64,000 nucleotides of DNA, from contig DASXAP010000245.1 in assembly GCA_036406655.1 (NCBI GenBank), forward strand, positions 4,702-68,701, written 5' to 3'. Source of the stretch: VAZQ01 sp036406655 (GTDB lineage: Bacteria; Pseudomonadota; Alphaproteobacteria; Rhizobiales; Xanthobacteraceae). Each line of letters begins with the position of its first letter. Position 1 is the stretch's first letter. A model generated the notes under the pieces. It had not been told where the DNA came from. It was given only the letters and a program-made list of their open reading frames with translations, and searched no databases. A program made the position numbers and the translations under genes. Shown in pieces: positions 7,658 to 18,196 of the stretch.

Positions 7658-8761
7658 ATGAGCAGTGCCCTGTTCTCCCCGATTCGGCTGGCTGATCTCG
7701 AGCTTGCCAACCGCATCGTCGTCTCCCCCATGTGCCAGTACAGTGCCGATGACGGCGTCGCCTCAGATTGGCACGCCGGCCACCTCGGCATGCTCGCGAA
7801 CTCCGGCGCGTCGCTGCTCGTCATCGAGGCGACCGGGGTCGAGCGCCGCGGCCGAATCACGCACGGCTGCCTGGGACTGTATTCGGACGACTGCGAGGCG
7901 AGGCTGGCGGGCCTGATCGCCCGCTGCCGTCGCTACGGCACCGCCAGGATCGGCATCCAGCTCGCCCATGCCGGGCGCAAAGCTTCCGCGCAGCGGCCAT
8001 GGGAGGGCGCGCAGCCGCTCAAGAGCGAGGAGGATCCGTGGGAGACGATAGCCCCCTCGGAATTGCCGTTCGGGCCGAGCTGGCATGTGCCGCGGGAGAT
8101 GGCGCTCACGGACCTCGAGCGGGTGCGGGACGCTTTCGTCGCGGCCGCCAGGCGCGCCATCCGCGCGGGCGTCGACGCGGTCGAGCTGCACGCTGCGCAC
8201 GGCTACCTGCTGCACAGCTTCGTGTCCCCGATCTCGAACCGGCGCAGCGACGGTTACGGCGGTTCGCTTGACGCGCGCATGCGTTATCCGCTCGAGATCG
8301 CCGAGGCCGTGCATGCGGTCATGCCCACGGGCATGCCGCTCGGTGCGCGCATCACCGGCACCGACTGGCTGGACGGCGGCCTCACCGTCGAGGACGCTGT
8401 CGCCTTCGCCCGGGCGCTGAAAGCTGAAGGCGCCGACTACGTCTGCATATCGTCGGGCGGAATCAGCGCCGAAGCGCGCCCGCCGGTCGCCGCTCACCCC
8501 AATGTTCAGTTTGCCGAGCAGGTCAGGCGCGAGGCCGGCATCGCCACCCGGGCCGTTGGGCTGATCGCCGGAGCCAGGCAGGCCGAGGCGATCATCGCCG
8601 AAGGCAAGGCCGACATGGTCGCGCTCGCCCGCGCCATGCTCGACGATCCCCATTGGGGCTGGCACGCCGCCTACACGCTCGGCGCCGACGTCGCTCGACC
8701 GAGACAATATCAGCGAGCCGCTCCGAAGGTCTGGCCGGGGGCGGCTATCAGTAATCAGTAA
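7658..8761 (+). CDS. NADH:flavin oxidoreductase, Old Yellow Enzyme (YqjM-like)
   Basis: A 367-residue FMN-dependent ene-reductase that reduces activated C=C bonds with NAD(P)H. Motifs include SPMCQYS (the regulatory Cys of the YqjM class), IQLAHAGRKAS, VELHAAHGYLLHSFVSP (paired substrate-binding His) and SNRRSDGYGG. A C-terminal FMN phosphate-binding region follows (VGLIAGARQAEAIIAEGKADMVALARAML). Start at 7658 (MSSALFSPI) fits the family. The normal end is near AAPKVWPGA; the last residues (AISNQ) and the TAA stop come from the heptamer tandem repeat that begins at 8747. Confidence 0.92.
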   Translation: MSSALFSPIRLADLELANRIVVSPMCQYSADDGVASDWHAGHLGMLANSGASLLVIEATGVERRGRITHGCLGLYSDDCEARLAGLIARCRRYGTARIGIQLAHAGRKASAQRPWEGAQPLKSEEDPWETIAPSELPFGPSWHVPREMALTDLERVRDAFVAAARRAIRAGVDAVELHAAHGYLLHSFVSPISNRRSDGYGGSLDARMRYPLEIAEAVHAVMPTGMPLGARITGTDWLDGGLTVEDAVAFARALKAEGADYVCISSGGISAEARPPVAAHPNVQFAEQVRREAGIATRAVGLIAGARQAEAIIAEGKADMVALARAMLDDPHWGWHAAYTLGADVARPRQYQRAAPKVWPGAAISNQ

Positions 8762-8835
8762 TCAGTAATCAGTAATCAGTAATCAGTAATCAGTAATCAG
8801 TAATCAGTAATCAGTAATCAGTAATCAGTAATCAG
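8747..8835. repeat. Heptamer tandem repeat, about 12.7 copies
   Basis: The unit ATCAGTA is repeated perfectly 12 times (8747-8830) plus 5 bases. Because 7 is not a multiple of 3, the array puts TAA in all three plus frames and TGA in all three minus frames. It supplies the stop codon of the plus-strand Old Yellow Enzyme gene and of the convergent minus-strand gene. Inverted single units (GCTGATTAC and ATTACTGAT) lie at about 8870-8890. Copy number may vary between strains. Confidence 0.97.
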
Positions 8836-9487
8836 CGGTCAGTGCCGGGATCGAGACGGGGTTCTCATCGCTGATTACCGAATTACTGATGTTGGCCAAC
8901 CGCTCGAGGTCCTCCGGCCGATCGACATCCCAGAGGGTGACGAGCTCCTGCCAGGCGAGCCCGCGATGGCGCAGCCGCCGGCGCGTCTCCTGCATCACCT
9001 CGCCGGTGCTCCAGGGCATCTGCTCGAGCAATTCGGGCCGCGGGCAGCGCATGCCGATCAGGACATAGCCGCCGTCCTCTGCGGGACCGATGACGACGTC
9101 GCTGCCGCTGCGAAGCAGATCGGCTGCGCTGTGCAGGTGCTCCGCGCCGAGGGCGGGGCAATCCGTGCCGATCACGAGGACCGGTCCCGGCACCGCCGAG
9201 ATCGCCTCGATCATGCGCGCGCCGAGATCGCCCTCGCGCTGGCATGCGAGCCGAACGCCGCAGCGCTCGAGCTTCCGAAAGACGGGATGCGTGTGGTCCG
9301 GCGCTGCCCACAGGATCACGGGCCCGACCGCAGCCGCGCAAGCGGTTCCGACCGCCCGTTCGATCAGCTGCGCCTGCAGCAACGCGGCACCATCGGCACC
9401 GAGCACCGGGATTAGCCGGGTCTTGGCAAATCCGGCAACCGGTGCCTTGGCCAGCACTGCGACGCTTACCGGCTCAATCGTATCCAT
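8825..9487 (-). CDS. TIGR04282 family glycosyltransferase-like (DUF2064)
   Basis: A 220-residue nucleotidyl/glycosyltransferase-like protein of the DUF2064/TIGR04282 family, which is often found in arsenosugar biosynthesis loci. Visible signatures are VAVLAKAPVAGFAKTRL near the N-terminus, QREGDLGARM, VLVIGTDCPAL and GPAEDGGYVLIGM, then WSTGEVMQETRRRL. The last 20 or so residues (ISNSVISDENP...) are not family-like and run into the heptamer array, which supplies the TGA. It overlaps the upstream glycosyltransferase gene by 14 bases, so the two are probably co-translated. Confidence 0.85.
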   Translation of the reverse strand: MDTIEPVSVAVLAKAPVAGFAKTRLIPVLGADGAALLQAQLIERAVGTACAAAVGPVILWAAPDHTHPVFRKLERCGVRLACQREGDLGARMIEAISAVPGPVLVIGTDCPALGAEHLHSAADLLRSGSDVVIGPAEDGGYVLIGMRCPRPELLEQMPWSTGEVMQETRRRLRHRGLAWQELVTLWDVDRPEDLERLANISNSVISDENPVSIPALTADY

Positions 9488-10157
9488 ATTCCCGCGCGAG
9501 CTCCGCCGGGTCGGCGCCGAAGAAATAGGCGAGTCGCAATCTCCACATCAGCAGCATCGTCGCGAGCACCCCGTGCCGTTGCCAGCGTCGCCCCGAGGTG
9601 ACGACGCGCTCGCGCAGGCACAAGGGTGGACCGATGCGCTTCAGTCGCTTGCACAGCTCGATGTCTTCCATGAGAGGAATGGCGGGGAACCCTGCGACCG
9701 ACTTGAACGCCTCCTGCTTGACGAAGATCGCTTGATCGCCGGTCGCAATCCCGGTCAGTCGTGAGCGGATGCTCATGAGCATGCCGATGAGGGGCAGCAG
9801 CGGATGGCGACCCTCGATTGCGACGTCGAAACGGCCCCAGGCGCGGCCCGACCGTTCGAGCCCATTGAGCACCACGTGGTCGGCATGCCGCGGCAGGCGG
9901 GTGTCGGCGTGCAGGAACAGCAGCACGTTTCCCGAGGCTTTCGCGGCTCCCGCGTTCATCTGCGATGCGCGTCCGCGCGGGGCCGAGATGACCCGGTCGG
10001 CTCGCAGCCGGGCGCGCTGGATCGTGGCGTCGCGGCTGCCCCCGTCGACGACGATCAGCTCGACCCCGAGCGCGCGCAGATGAACGAGCCCGTCGAGGGC
10101 GGCGGCAAATGCTTCCCCTTCGTCGAGGACCGGCATGATGATCGAAAGCTTGTACAT
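9474..10157 (-). CDS. TIGR04283 family arsenosugar-type glycosyltransferase
   Basis: A 227-residue GT2-family glycosyltransferase: SIIMPVLDEG, VIVVDGGSRD-type nucleotide-binding strand (ELIVVDGGSRDAT), FLHADTRLP (DxD-like metal site), GDQAIFVKQEAF and GFPAIPLMEDIELCKRLKR. TIGR04283 enzymes are associated with arsenosugar biosynthesis. The start at 10157 (MYKLSIIMPV) removes 16 unlikely N-terminal residues. It lies 188 bases downstream of arsS on the same strand. Confidence 0.88.
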   Translation of the reverse strand: MYKLSIIMPVLDEGEAFAAALDGLVHLRALGVELIVVDGGSRDATIQRARLRADRVISAPRGRASQMNAGAAKASGNVLLFLHADTRLPRHADHVVLNGLERSGRAWGRFDVAIEGRHPLLPLIGMLMSIRSRLTGIATGDQAIFVKQEAFKSVAGFPAIPLMEDIELCKRLKRIGPPLCLRERVVTSGRRWQRHGVLATMLLMWRLRLAYFFGADPAELAREYGYD

Positions 10158-10345
10158 GGCAGTTCGCGCGATGCCGTCCGGCGCTCGAGCCCGAGCGGAC
10201 GGCACGATAAATCAAGGGCGCCCGCGCGTCATCGCCGTTGCGGCGCCAGTCCGGCCGAATTGGCGGCAAGTGAGCCGGATCGGGGGCGGGCGGGGCGGCG
10301 GCGGCCGGGCCCGCCCGCGGGCGCGAGCGGCCGGCGCGCAGAAGC

Positions 10346-11317
10346 CTATCCGGCTGCCCTGAGCGCGCCGCCGCAGCTCGATCCTTGGCCGGCGGTGCAG
10401 CCGTAGCAGTGGCCGGCGACCCGGATCGGACGGCCCTCAAGCTCGGCCTCCAGCAGGTCGGCGAGGCGCACGCGTCGGGATGCGCGATCCACCAGCGGCA
10501 CATCCAGCATCTGATTGAAGTCGCAGTCGTAGACATGGCCCTGCCAGTCGACCGACAGCAGCGTGCGGCACATCACATGCTCGAGATTGGCATCGAGGTG
10601 GGCGCCCCGCAGCAGGTCCAGGTAGCGATCGAGCTCGCCGCTTGCGATCAGGACGGCGCCGAAGCGCTGGATCGGCATGTTGGCGAGCGTGTACAGCCGG
10701 TTGAACACGACGCCGTGCTCGTCACCGAGCACCCGCTTGTAATCGGCCTCCAGCGCCGATTGCGGGGGCGGAAGCGATGGTCCCTGCGGATTGTAGACGA
10801 GATTGAGGACGAGGCCCGTCCCCTCCCGACCGTAGCCCACCGCGTTGAGGCGCCTGAGACCGCGAAGCGAGCGCGCGAATACGCCCTTGCCGCGCTGGCG
10901 CTCGACATTGTCCTCCAGATAGCAGGGCATCGACGCCATGATCTCGACCCGCTCGAGGGCGAGAAAGCCGGCAAGGTCCTGCTGCCCGGGCTCCTCCAGG
11001 ATGGTGAGGTTGCAGCGGTCGAGCACCCGCACGCCCAGCCCGCGCGCGGCGCTCACGAGCCGACGAAAGTGCCTGTTGAGCTCCGGCGCGCCGCCGGTGA
11101 TGTCGAGTGTCGCTATCCGCCTGCCGGCGAGGAAGGCGAGCACGACGTCGATCACCTCAGCGGGCATCTCCTCGGTGCGGCTCGGTCCGGCATTGACGTG
11201 ACAATGCACGCAGGACTGATTGCAGCGATAGCCGAGGTTCACCTGCAGCGTATCGAGGCGCCCCCGCCTGATCGGCGGAAAGGATATCCGTTCGAGTAGC
11301 GGCCAGCTGTCGCGCAT
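10346..11317 (-). CDS. arsS: Arsenosugar biosynthesis radical SAM protein ArsS
   Basis: A 323-residue radical SAM enzyme. The 4Fe-4S motif CNQSCVHC (Cys32, 36, 39 from the start at 11317) follows TLQVNLGYR, and ITGGAPELNRHFRRL is the conserved SAM-binding GGE-like region. The C-terminus has the extra cysteines of the ArsS family (DCDFNQML, CYGCTAGQGSSCGG). In cyanobacteria ArsS makes dimethylarsinoyl-5'-deoxyadenosine, the precursor of arsenosugars. The two glycosyltransferase-type genes downstream support that pathway. No ArsM arsenite methyltransferase gene is in the window. An in-frame ATG at 11350 is an alternative start. Confidence 0.88.
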   Translation of the reverse strand: MRDSWPLLERISFPPIRRGRLDTLQVNLGYRCNQSCVHCHVNAGPSRTEEMPAEVIDVVLAFLAGRRIATLDITGGAPELNRHFRRLVSAARGLGVRVLDRCNLTILEEPGQQDLAGFLALERVEIMASMPCYLEDNVERQRGKGVFARSLRGLRRLNAVGYGREGTGLVLNLVYNPQGPSLPPPQSALEADYKRVLGDEHGVVFNRLYTLANMPIQRFGAVLIASGELDRYLDLLRGAHLDANLEHVMCRTLLSVDWQGHVYDCDFNQMLDVPLVDRASRRVRLADLLEAELEGRPIRVAGHCYGCTAGQGSSCGGALRAAG

Positions 11318-11424
11318 TTGCGCTCGCCTCGTTGCCCCGCAGAGTCGCACAGGCCGGGCGGCTCGTCACCGCGGCCGGCAGTGCATGGTCGGACAAAAGC
11401 GTGTGAGCCGTCGGGCCCGTGCTG

Positions 11425-12201
11425 CTAATGCGACGGGGCCGGCGCCGCGATGGCGGTTCCGTCGTCGATTCCGATGCGGCCGAAGCCGGGCAGCTTCAAA
11501 GCCGGATGGCGCAGATCAAGGCCGGCAACCAGTCCCAGCACGTTCAGCTCGACGCCCTCGACCCAGCCGACCTTGACGCCGACGAGCCCGCAGAGCGACG
11601 CTTCGATTCCGGTGCCGCTGTCGGTCGGGCCGAGATAGGGATAGGGACGGAAATCCTTGCCGACCGCGTTGGGCGGCAGCGTCGTCTCCAGCTCGGGAAT
11701 GGCGCGCAGCACCGCCGCGGTGAAGGTATTGCTGTTCGGTCCCGGCCAGACGCGGTAGTCGCCGAAGTCGCGATATCCGTATGCCGCGATGGCTGCCTGC
11801 ACCCTGGGAATGAGGGCGGCGGCCCTGGCTCCGCGGACGTCCACGATCACGCGCGGGGCGTTCCCGAACCAGCGGCCGTCGGGCGGCCAGCCGTTGTTGC
11901 GCACCGGCTGACCCCAGCCCACCACGTCATACCGGCTCCATGCGCTGGCCGCTTCCGGCTTGAGCACGACCCAGCTGTGAACGGCGAAATATCCCTTCCA
12001 CCGGCCGGTGCGGCCGGTGAAGATCAAAAGCCGCGCCTCGTTGTCGCTCGGTGCGGGCGGCAGCATGCCGACGCTCGACCAATCGGCATCACGAAAGCTC
12101 CCCGGGCGGTCCTTGCTCGCATGGAGCGCAGCATGAACGGCCAGGGGAACGAGGAAGAAGGCGAGGATTGCAAGCAGCACTTTTGCCAGGGGTCCGCGCA
12201 T
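11425..12201 (-). CDS. DUF3750 domain protein
   Basis: A 258-residue protein with one N-terminal membrane segment or uncleaved signal (LAKVLLAILAFFLVPLAVHAAL). The body has family features such as RLLIFTGRTGRWKGYFAVHSWVVLKP, YDVVGWG and WPGPNSNTFTAAVLRAIPEL, ending in an alpha-beta part with LGVEASLCG-like residues. DUF3750 is an uncharacterised proteobacterial family. The His in HSWVV and the Asn/Ser of PNSNTF may be functional (inference). Start at 12201 (MRGPLAKVL) places the membrane helix at the N-terminus. Confidence 0.82.
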   Translation of the reverse strand: MRGPLAKVLLAILAFFLVPLAVHAALHASKDRPGSFRDADWSSVGMLPPAPSDNEARLLIFTGRTGRWKGYFAVHSWVVLKPEAASAWSRYDVVGWGQPVRNNGWPPDGRWFGNAPRVIVDVRGARAAALIPRVQAAIAAYGYRDFGDYRVWPGPNSNTFTAAVLRAIPELETTLPPNAVGKDFRPYPYLGPTDSGTGIEASLCGLVGVKVGWVEGVELNVLGLVAGLDLRHPALKLPGFGRIGIDDGTAIAAPAPSH

Positions 12202-12308
12202 ATCGGCCGATTGAGAGCGGTGGGAACCGAAGTATGACCGTCGGCCGAGGCTGCACACAACTGCCCGAGCATTAAAAATGCGCAATGTTGCAGAGCAGCC
12301 GGGCTGGA

Positions 12309-12465
12309 GACTCCGTCGCGGAGTTGTCCCGGGCGCGGCGCAGCACGAAGTGTTGCGCTGCAGACCCGGGACCGCCCGAGTCCCGGATCAGCGGTGCACC
12401 ACGAGCGCTATCGGTCCGGATCAACTCGAGTGCCCCCGAGCGCTCGTGCTGCACCGCATCCGGGA
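12309..12465. repeat. Palindrome-rich intergenic repeat
   Basis: Three nested hairpins: GACTCCG/CGGAGTT at 12309-12325; a palindrome bounded by TCCCGGG and CCCGGGA at 12327-12371 with GCGCAGCAC against GTGTTGCGC; and a long imperfect inverted repeat with arms 12381-12409 and 12438-12465. The composition resembles dispersed intergenic elements common in Bradyrhizobium-type genomes. It lies between two minus-strand genes and could act as a terminator or mRNA stabiliser. Confidence 0.7.
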
Positions 12466-12499
12466 CACGCATCTGAGACAATCGTCAGAGACAGAACAC

Positions 12500-13864
12500 C
12501 TAGCGCAGGCGATTGCCGCTGATGGAAAGATGCGCGTATTGCGCGGCGCCGCCGATGAGATCGCCGGTTACCGGCCGCGAGCGGGCCATGCCGACGATGG
12601 CGCCCCCGCTTGCCTCGGCAATGATGTTGGCGGCAATCAGCGTGGTGCCGGCTCCCGGCGCGACCGAGACGGCGATGCCGATCCCGGCCTTGCGAATCAG
12701 ATTGCCGGTGACGCTGATGTCCCGCAGATAGCGGCCCCAGCCCAGCATGATCCCGGCGGTGGGAGCCTGCTCGACGATGTTGCCGGTCACCGTCGAATCG
12801 GCCTCCACCGAGATACCGATTCCGGCAGCATCGCTCGGATCCGTCCCGGCCGGCCGCTTCGGCAGCAGGTTGCGGATGAGGTTGCCCTGCACGATTGCGA
12901 GCCGGCCACCCTCGTTGAAATTGGTGGCGGAAATACCGATGGCGGCTCCATCGACCGTATTGCCGGTGATAAGCGCCCCTTCGAAGCCGAACTCGGCATA
13001 GATTGCGACCTCCCCCGCCTCGGTGATGACGTTGCCGTCGACATGGATGTTGGAGGCCGCGTTTCCGCGCACGGCGGAAAATGCGCATTTGCTGATCCGG
13101 TTGCCGCGCACGGTAACATTCGCTGCACGAAAGACGTTGATGCCGTTACCGAACTGGCCCGAGCCGCCGGAGCGGTTGGCGATGCTCTCGACGCGATTGT
13201 CGATGACGAGGGTGCCGTCGTCGCCCGGCAGCGAGCGCCAGACCTGGATTCCGTTGTCGCCGGCGCCCTCGATTCGATTGCGGGCAATCACGAGGCCGCG
13301 GGAATCGAGAGCATGGATGGCGGCGCCCGCGGTGTCGCTGATCGTCGTGTCGCTCACCGCGCCGGCGACGGCAACCGCGACGAGCGCGTTGCCCCCCGCA
13401 CCCTGCATCCGGCAGTCGGCGATCTTGAGGCTGTCGCAGCTCTCCAGCTGCACGAGACCCCGCCGCTCCGGCAGCGGCCGATTGCCGCCATCGAGCGTGA
13501 GGCCCGACAGCGTCACATGACCGGCACCCTTGGCGGTCATCAGCGAAGCGCCGTCCGAGAGCAGGATTCTCGTCGCCCCGCGCACCCCGTGCAGCTGGGT
13601 GCCGGTGCGAAGGTTCAGGTTGCCGGCACGGTAGGTGCCGGGGGCGAGCGCAAGGGGGGTGCCGATCCGCGCCGTCTCGTCGATCGCCCGTTGCAGCGTC
13701 TGACTCTGGTCCTCTCCGCTGCCGGGGCGCAGGCCGAATTGCGCGGCGTCGACGCCCAGCGCGGAGGGTGACGCAATCGATGCGGCCCCTGCCGGGACGT
13801 GGGGAAGCGACGCCGTTGCGCCGGCGGCTGTCCATGCCAGAAGATCGCGGCGGGCCGGGTGCAT
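12500..13864 (-). CDS. TIGR03808 Tat-exported repeat (beta-helix) protein
   Basis: A 454-residue protein with a twin-arginine signal (RRDLLAWTAAGATASLP). After a pectate-lyase-like N-domain (FGLRPGSGEDQSQTLQRAIDETA) it has many parallel beta-helix turns, such as VIARNRIEGAGDNGIQVW, VTVRGNRISKCAFSAVRG and VTGNIVEQAPTAGIMLG. TIGR03808 is a Tat-translocated family of unknown role found in Rhizobiales. It is probably a periplasmic or surface carbohydrate-binding or lyase-like protein; no catalytic residues can be named. Confidence 0.9.
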   Translation of the reverse strand: MHPARRDLLAWTAAGATASLPHVPAGAASIASPSALGVDAAQFGLRPGSGEDQSQTLQRAIDETARIGTPLALAPGTYRAGNLNLRTGTQLHGVRGATRILLSDGASLMTAKGAGHVTLSGLTLDGGNRPLPERRGLVQLESCDSLKIADCRMQGAGGNALVAVAVAGAVSDTTISDTAGAAIHALDSRGLVIARNRIEGAGDNGIQVWRSLPGDDGTLVIDNRVESIANRSGGSGQFGNGINVFRAANVTVRGNRISKCAFSAVRGNAASNIHVDGNVITEAGEVAIYAEFGFEGALITGNTVDGAAIGISATNFNEGGRLAIVQGNLIRNLLPKRPAGTDPSDAAGIGISVEADSTVTGNIVEQAPTAGIMLGWGRYLRDISVTGNLIRKAGIGIAVSVAPGAGTTLIAANIIAEASGGAIVGMARSRPVTGDLIGGAAQYAHLSISGNRLR

Positions 13865-14113
13865 TGCTGCAGGCTCCTGCGTTCACTTGCGGCAAGTCTA
13901 GATCGGAACGCGGGCGCCGGATCGGAGCGCCGGGGGAAGATGAGCCTTAGCGTTAATGAAGCGTTGCCGGATCGCAGATGGCGGATGCCGAGCGGACCGC
14001 GATCGATCGCGGCAATGCCATGGCACTCCTGCCGCGCCTGCGCCTCACCCTCCCTGAAAGGTTCAGGGGGGGCGACGCACGTCGAAAGCACTCGTGGCTC
14101 AAAGGGCCGATCC

Positions 14114-14746
14114 TCACGCTCCCTGGCGGCGCGCGGCGATGATCGCAGCCCGCACCATCGCCTCGCCGGCCTCGGTGAGGTCGTCAAGGCCGAGCGCGCG
14201 CTCGCCTGCTCGCCTGCTCGGCACCATTCGCACCCGGGGCACGTGAATGAATGCTGTGAGCTGCGGCCCACCGCGGCCGGCAGCCTCGGCGGCACGCCAG
14301 CAGAGGTAATTGCACAGGTAGCGGCCGGCGTCGCGCGAGAGCGCAGCGGGAACCCCGGCCGCCCGCGCCGCGAGCAGCAGCCGCTGCGCTGGAGTGCGCA
14401 GCGGCAGCGCCGACGGTCCCTCCGGATCGATCATGGCGCGCATCGGCCGGTGCCCCCCGACGTCCGGCACTGCGCGGCTCAGCGCGTTGCGGGCGCGCAA
14501 TTCGACCCGCAGGTGCCCGGTGCGCCCGGCCAGCCCGAACATGACCAGGGCAATCGGCTTCTCGCTTGCGAGCAGCGCCGGCAGCTGGCGGTCGATCGCT
14601 TCATAGCTCACCCGGAACACGTGCACGACCCGGCGCACATTGATCGGCTGACGACGTCGCGCCAGCTCCATCACCAGCGGCTCGGTCGGATTGAACGGAG
14701 CTCCGGGAAAGGGCCCGAACCCGGTGATGAGGATGGTAGGGGTCAT
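14114..14746 (-). CDS. pcp: Pyroglutamyl-peptidase I (peptidase C15)
   Basis: A 210-residue cytosolic cysteine peptidase that removes N-terminal pyroglutamate. The N-terminal ILITGFGPFPGAPFNPTE is the family signature. The catalytic triad is visible as Glu82 (HLRVELRARN), Cys145 (AGRYLCNYLCW) and His168 (AFIHVPR). It follows meaB on the same strand with a 65-base gap and may share its transcript, though no functional link is known. Confidence 0.88.
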   Translation of the reverse strand: MTPTILITGFGPFPGAPFNPTEPLVMELARRRQPINVRRVVHVFRVSYEAIDRQLPALLASEKPIALVMFGLAGRTGHLRVELRARNALSRAVPDVGGHRPMRAMIDPEGPSALPLRTPAQRLLLAARAAGVPAALSRDAGRYLCNYLCWRAAEAAGRGGPQLTAFIHVPRVRMVPSRRAGERALGLDDLTEAGEAMVRAAIIAARRQGA

Positions 14747-14811
14747 CCGCCTCTATGCGACTGCCTGCATGCGCATGGGCCTCCGGTCGGGGCCGAACGG
14801 CAACCGCGCGG

Positions 14812-15810
14812 CTACATGCCCAATGCCGCCGCGATCTCCTCGACAGCGACGGCGGGCGTCAGGCGACCTCCGGCAACCGCCGCTTCGATCCGCGGGAGCC
14901 TGGCCCTGACCGCCGGATCCGCCTTCAGGCGTGCCAGCACGCGTTCTTCGAGCATGGCCCACATCCATTTCACCTGCTGCTCGCGCCTGCGCGCGTCGAG
15001 CTCTCCGCTCTCGAGTATCTCCTGGCGATGCCGGAGGACGGCGTCCCAGAGCTCGGGGATGCCGCGGCCGGTCAGTCCCGAGCAGGTCAAGACCGGCGGC
15101 GACCAGGGCGCGGAGCGCGGGGTGAGAATATTGAGGGCAGCACGGTACTCGGCGGCGGCGGCGTTGGCGCGCCTGAGGTTGTCGCCGTCCGCCTTGTTGA
15201 TCGCAATCACCTCGGCGAGCTCGATCACCCCTTTCTTGAGCCCCTGCAGCTCGTCGCCGGCGCCGGGCAGGACGAGCACCAGGAAGCAATCGGTCATGTC
15301 CGCGACCATGGTCTCCGACTGCCCCGTGCCCATCGTCTCGATCAGCACGACGTCGTAGCCGGCAGCCTCCAGGACCAGCATCGATTCCCGGGTCTTGGCC
15401 GCGACGCCGCCCAGGGTGCCGGAGGAGGGGGAGGGGCGCACGAAGGCGCCCGGATCATTGGCAAGCCGCGCCATTCGCGTCTTGTCGGCGAGGATCGAGC
15501 CACCGCTGCGCGTCGAGGAAGGATCCACCGCAAGCACCGCGACCTTGTGACCGCGTCCGGTGAGAAGGCTTCCCAGCGCGTCGATGACGGTCGATTTGCC
15601 CACTCCCGGTGCACCGGTGATGCCGACCCGGGCAGCCTTGCCGGTCGATGCGAGCAGATCCTGCACCAGCCGGCGGGCCGCTTGCTGATGATCGGCGCGG
15701 CGGCTCTCCACCAGCGTTATGGCGCGGGCGATCACGCCGCGTTCACCCGCGCGAATCCCGCGGATGAGTTGCGCGTGATCGACGGTGGCGCGCGCACTGC
15801 GTGAAGACAT
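14812..15810 (-). CDS. meaB: Methylmalonyl-CoA mutase-associated GTPase MeaB
   Basis: A 332-residue G3E-family P-loop GTPase that protects methylmalonyl-CoA mutase and gates cobalamin loading. Walker A is GAPGVGKST (66-74); other motifs are VLAVDPSSTRSGGSILADKTRM, LIETMGTGQSE and AINKAD (base recognition). The C-terminal helical dimerisation arm (RREQQVKWMWAMLEERV) is present. It lies downstream of the two mutase subunit genes on the same strand, separated by 212 bases that contain a strong GC hairpin. Confidence 0.93.
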   Translation of the reverse strand: MSSRSARATVDHAQLIRGIRAGERGVIARAITLVESRRADHQQAARRLVQDLLASTGKAARVGITGAPGVGKSTVIDALGSLLTGRGHKVAVLAVDPSSTRSGGSILADKTRMARLANDPGAFVRPSPSSGTLGGVAAKTRESMLVLEAAGYDVVLIETMGTGQSETMVADMTDCFLVLVLPGAGDELQGLKKGVIELAEVIAINKADGDNLRRANAAAAEYRAALNILTPRSAPWSPPVLTCSGLTGRGIPELWDAVLRHRQEILESGELDARRREQQVKWMWAMLEERVLARLKADPAVRARLPRIEAAVAGGRLTPAVAVEEIAAALGM

Positions 15811-15863
15811 AGATCATGTCCCGGTCAGATTGATGCACATCGGTGCAACGCGACCGATCTGCT

Positions 15864-15898
15864 CCCTCCCCCGCACGCGGGTCGCACGCGGGGGAGGG
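15864..15898 (-). terminator. GC hairpin between mutase and meaB genes
   Basis: A perfect 11-bp stem (CCCTCCCCCGC at 15864-15874 with 15888-15898) and a 13-base loop. No T-run follows on the minus strand, so it may attenuate or stabilise mRNA rather than terminate fully. Confidence 0.4.
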
Positions 15899-16022
15899 GA
15901 CGCTGTCGCGCCGCCGTGGCTAGAATTCACCGAAACGTGCTCGAAGTGGTCGTGGACGAGGGATTGCGGAGATGCCCGGTGCCGTTTCGAGCTTATCGAT
16001 CCGCGTCGGCGATATCGAATGG

Positions 16023-18182
<2,160 letters not shown>

Positions 18183-18196
18183 TGTGCCACCGCAGC

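Noticed and set aside
8747..8835. Regular repeat considered as a CRISPR array
   Set aside because: The 7-base units are contiguous, with no spacers and no cas genes nearby.
10282..10304. G-rich tract (runs of G separated by single C) as a G-quadruplex or regulatory element
   Set aside because: Only three runs of three or more G; such tracts are expected by chance in very GC-rich intergenic DNA.
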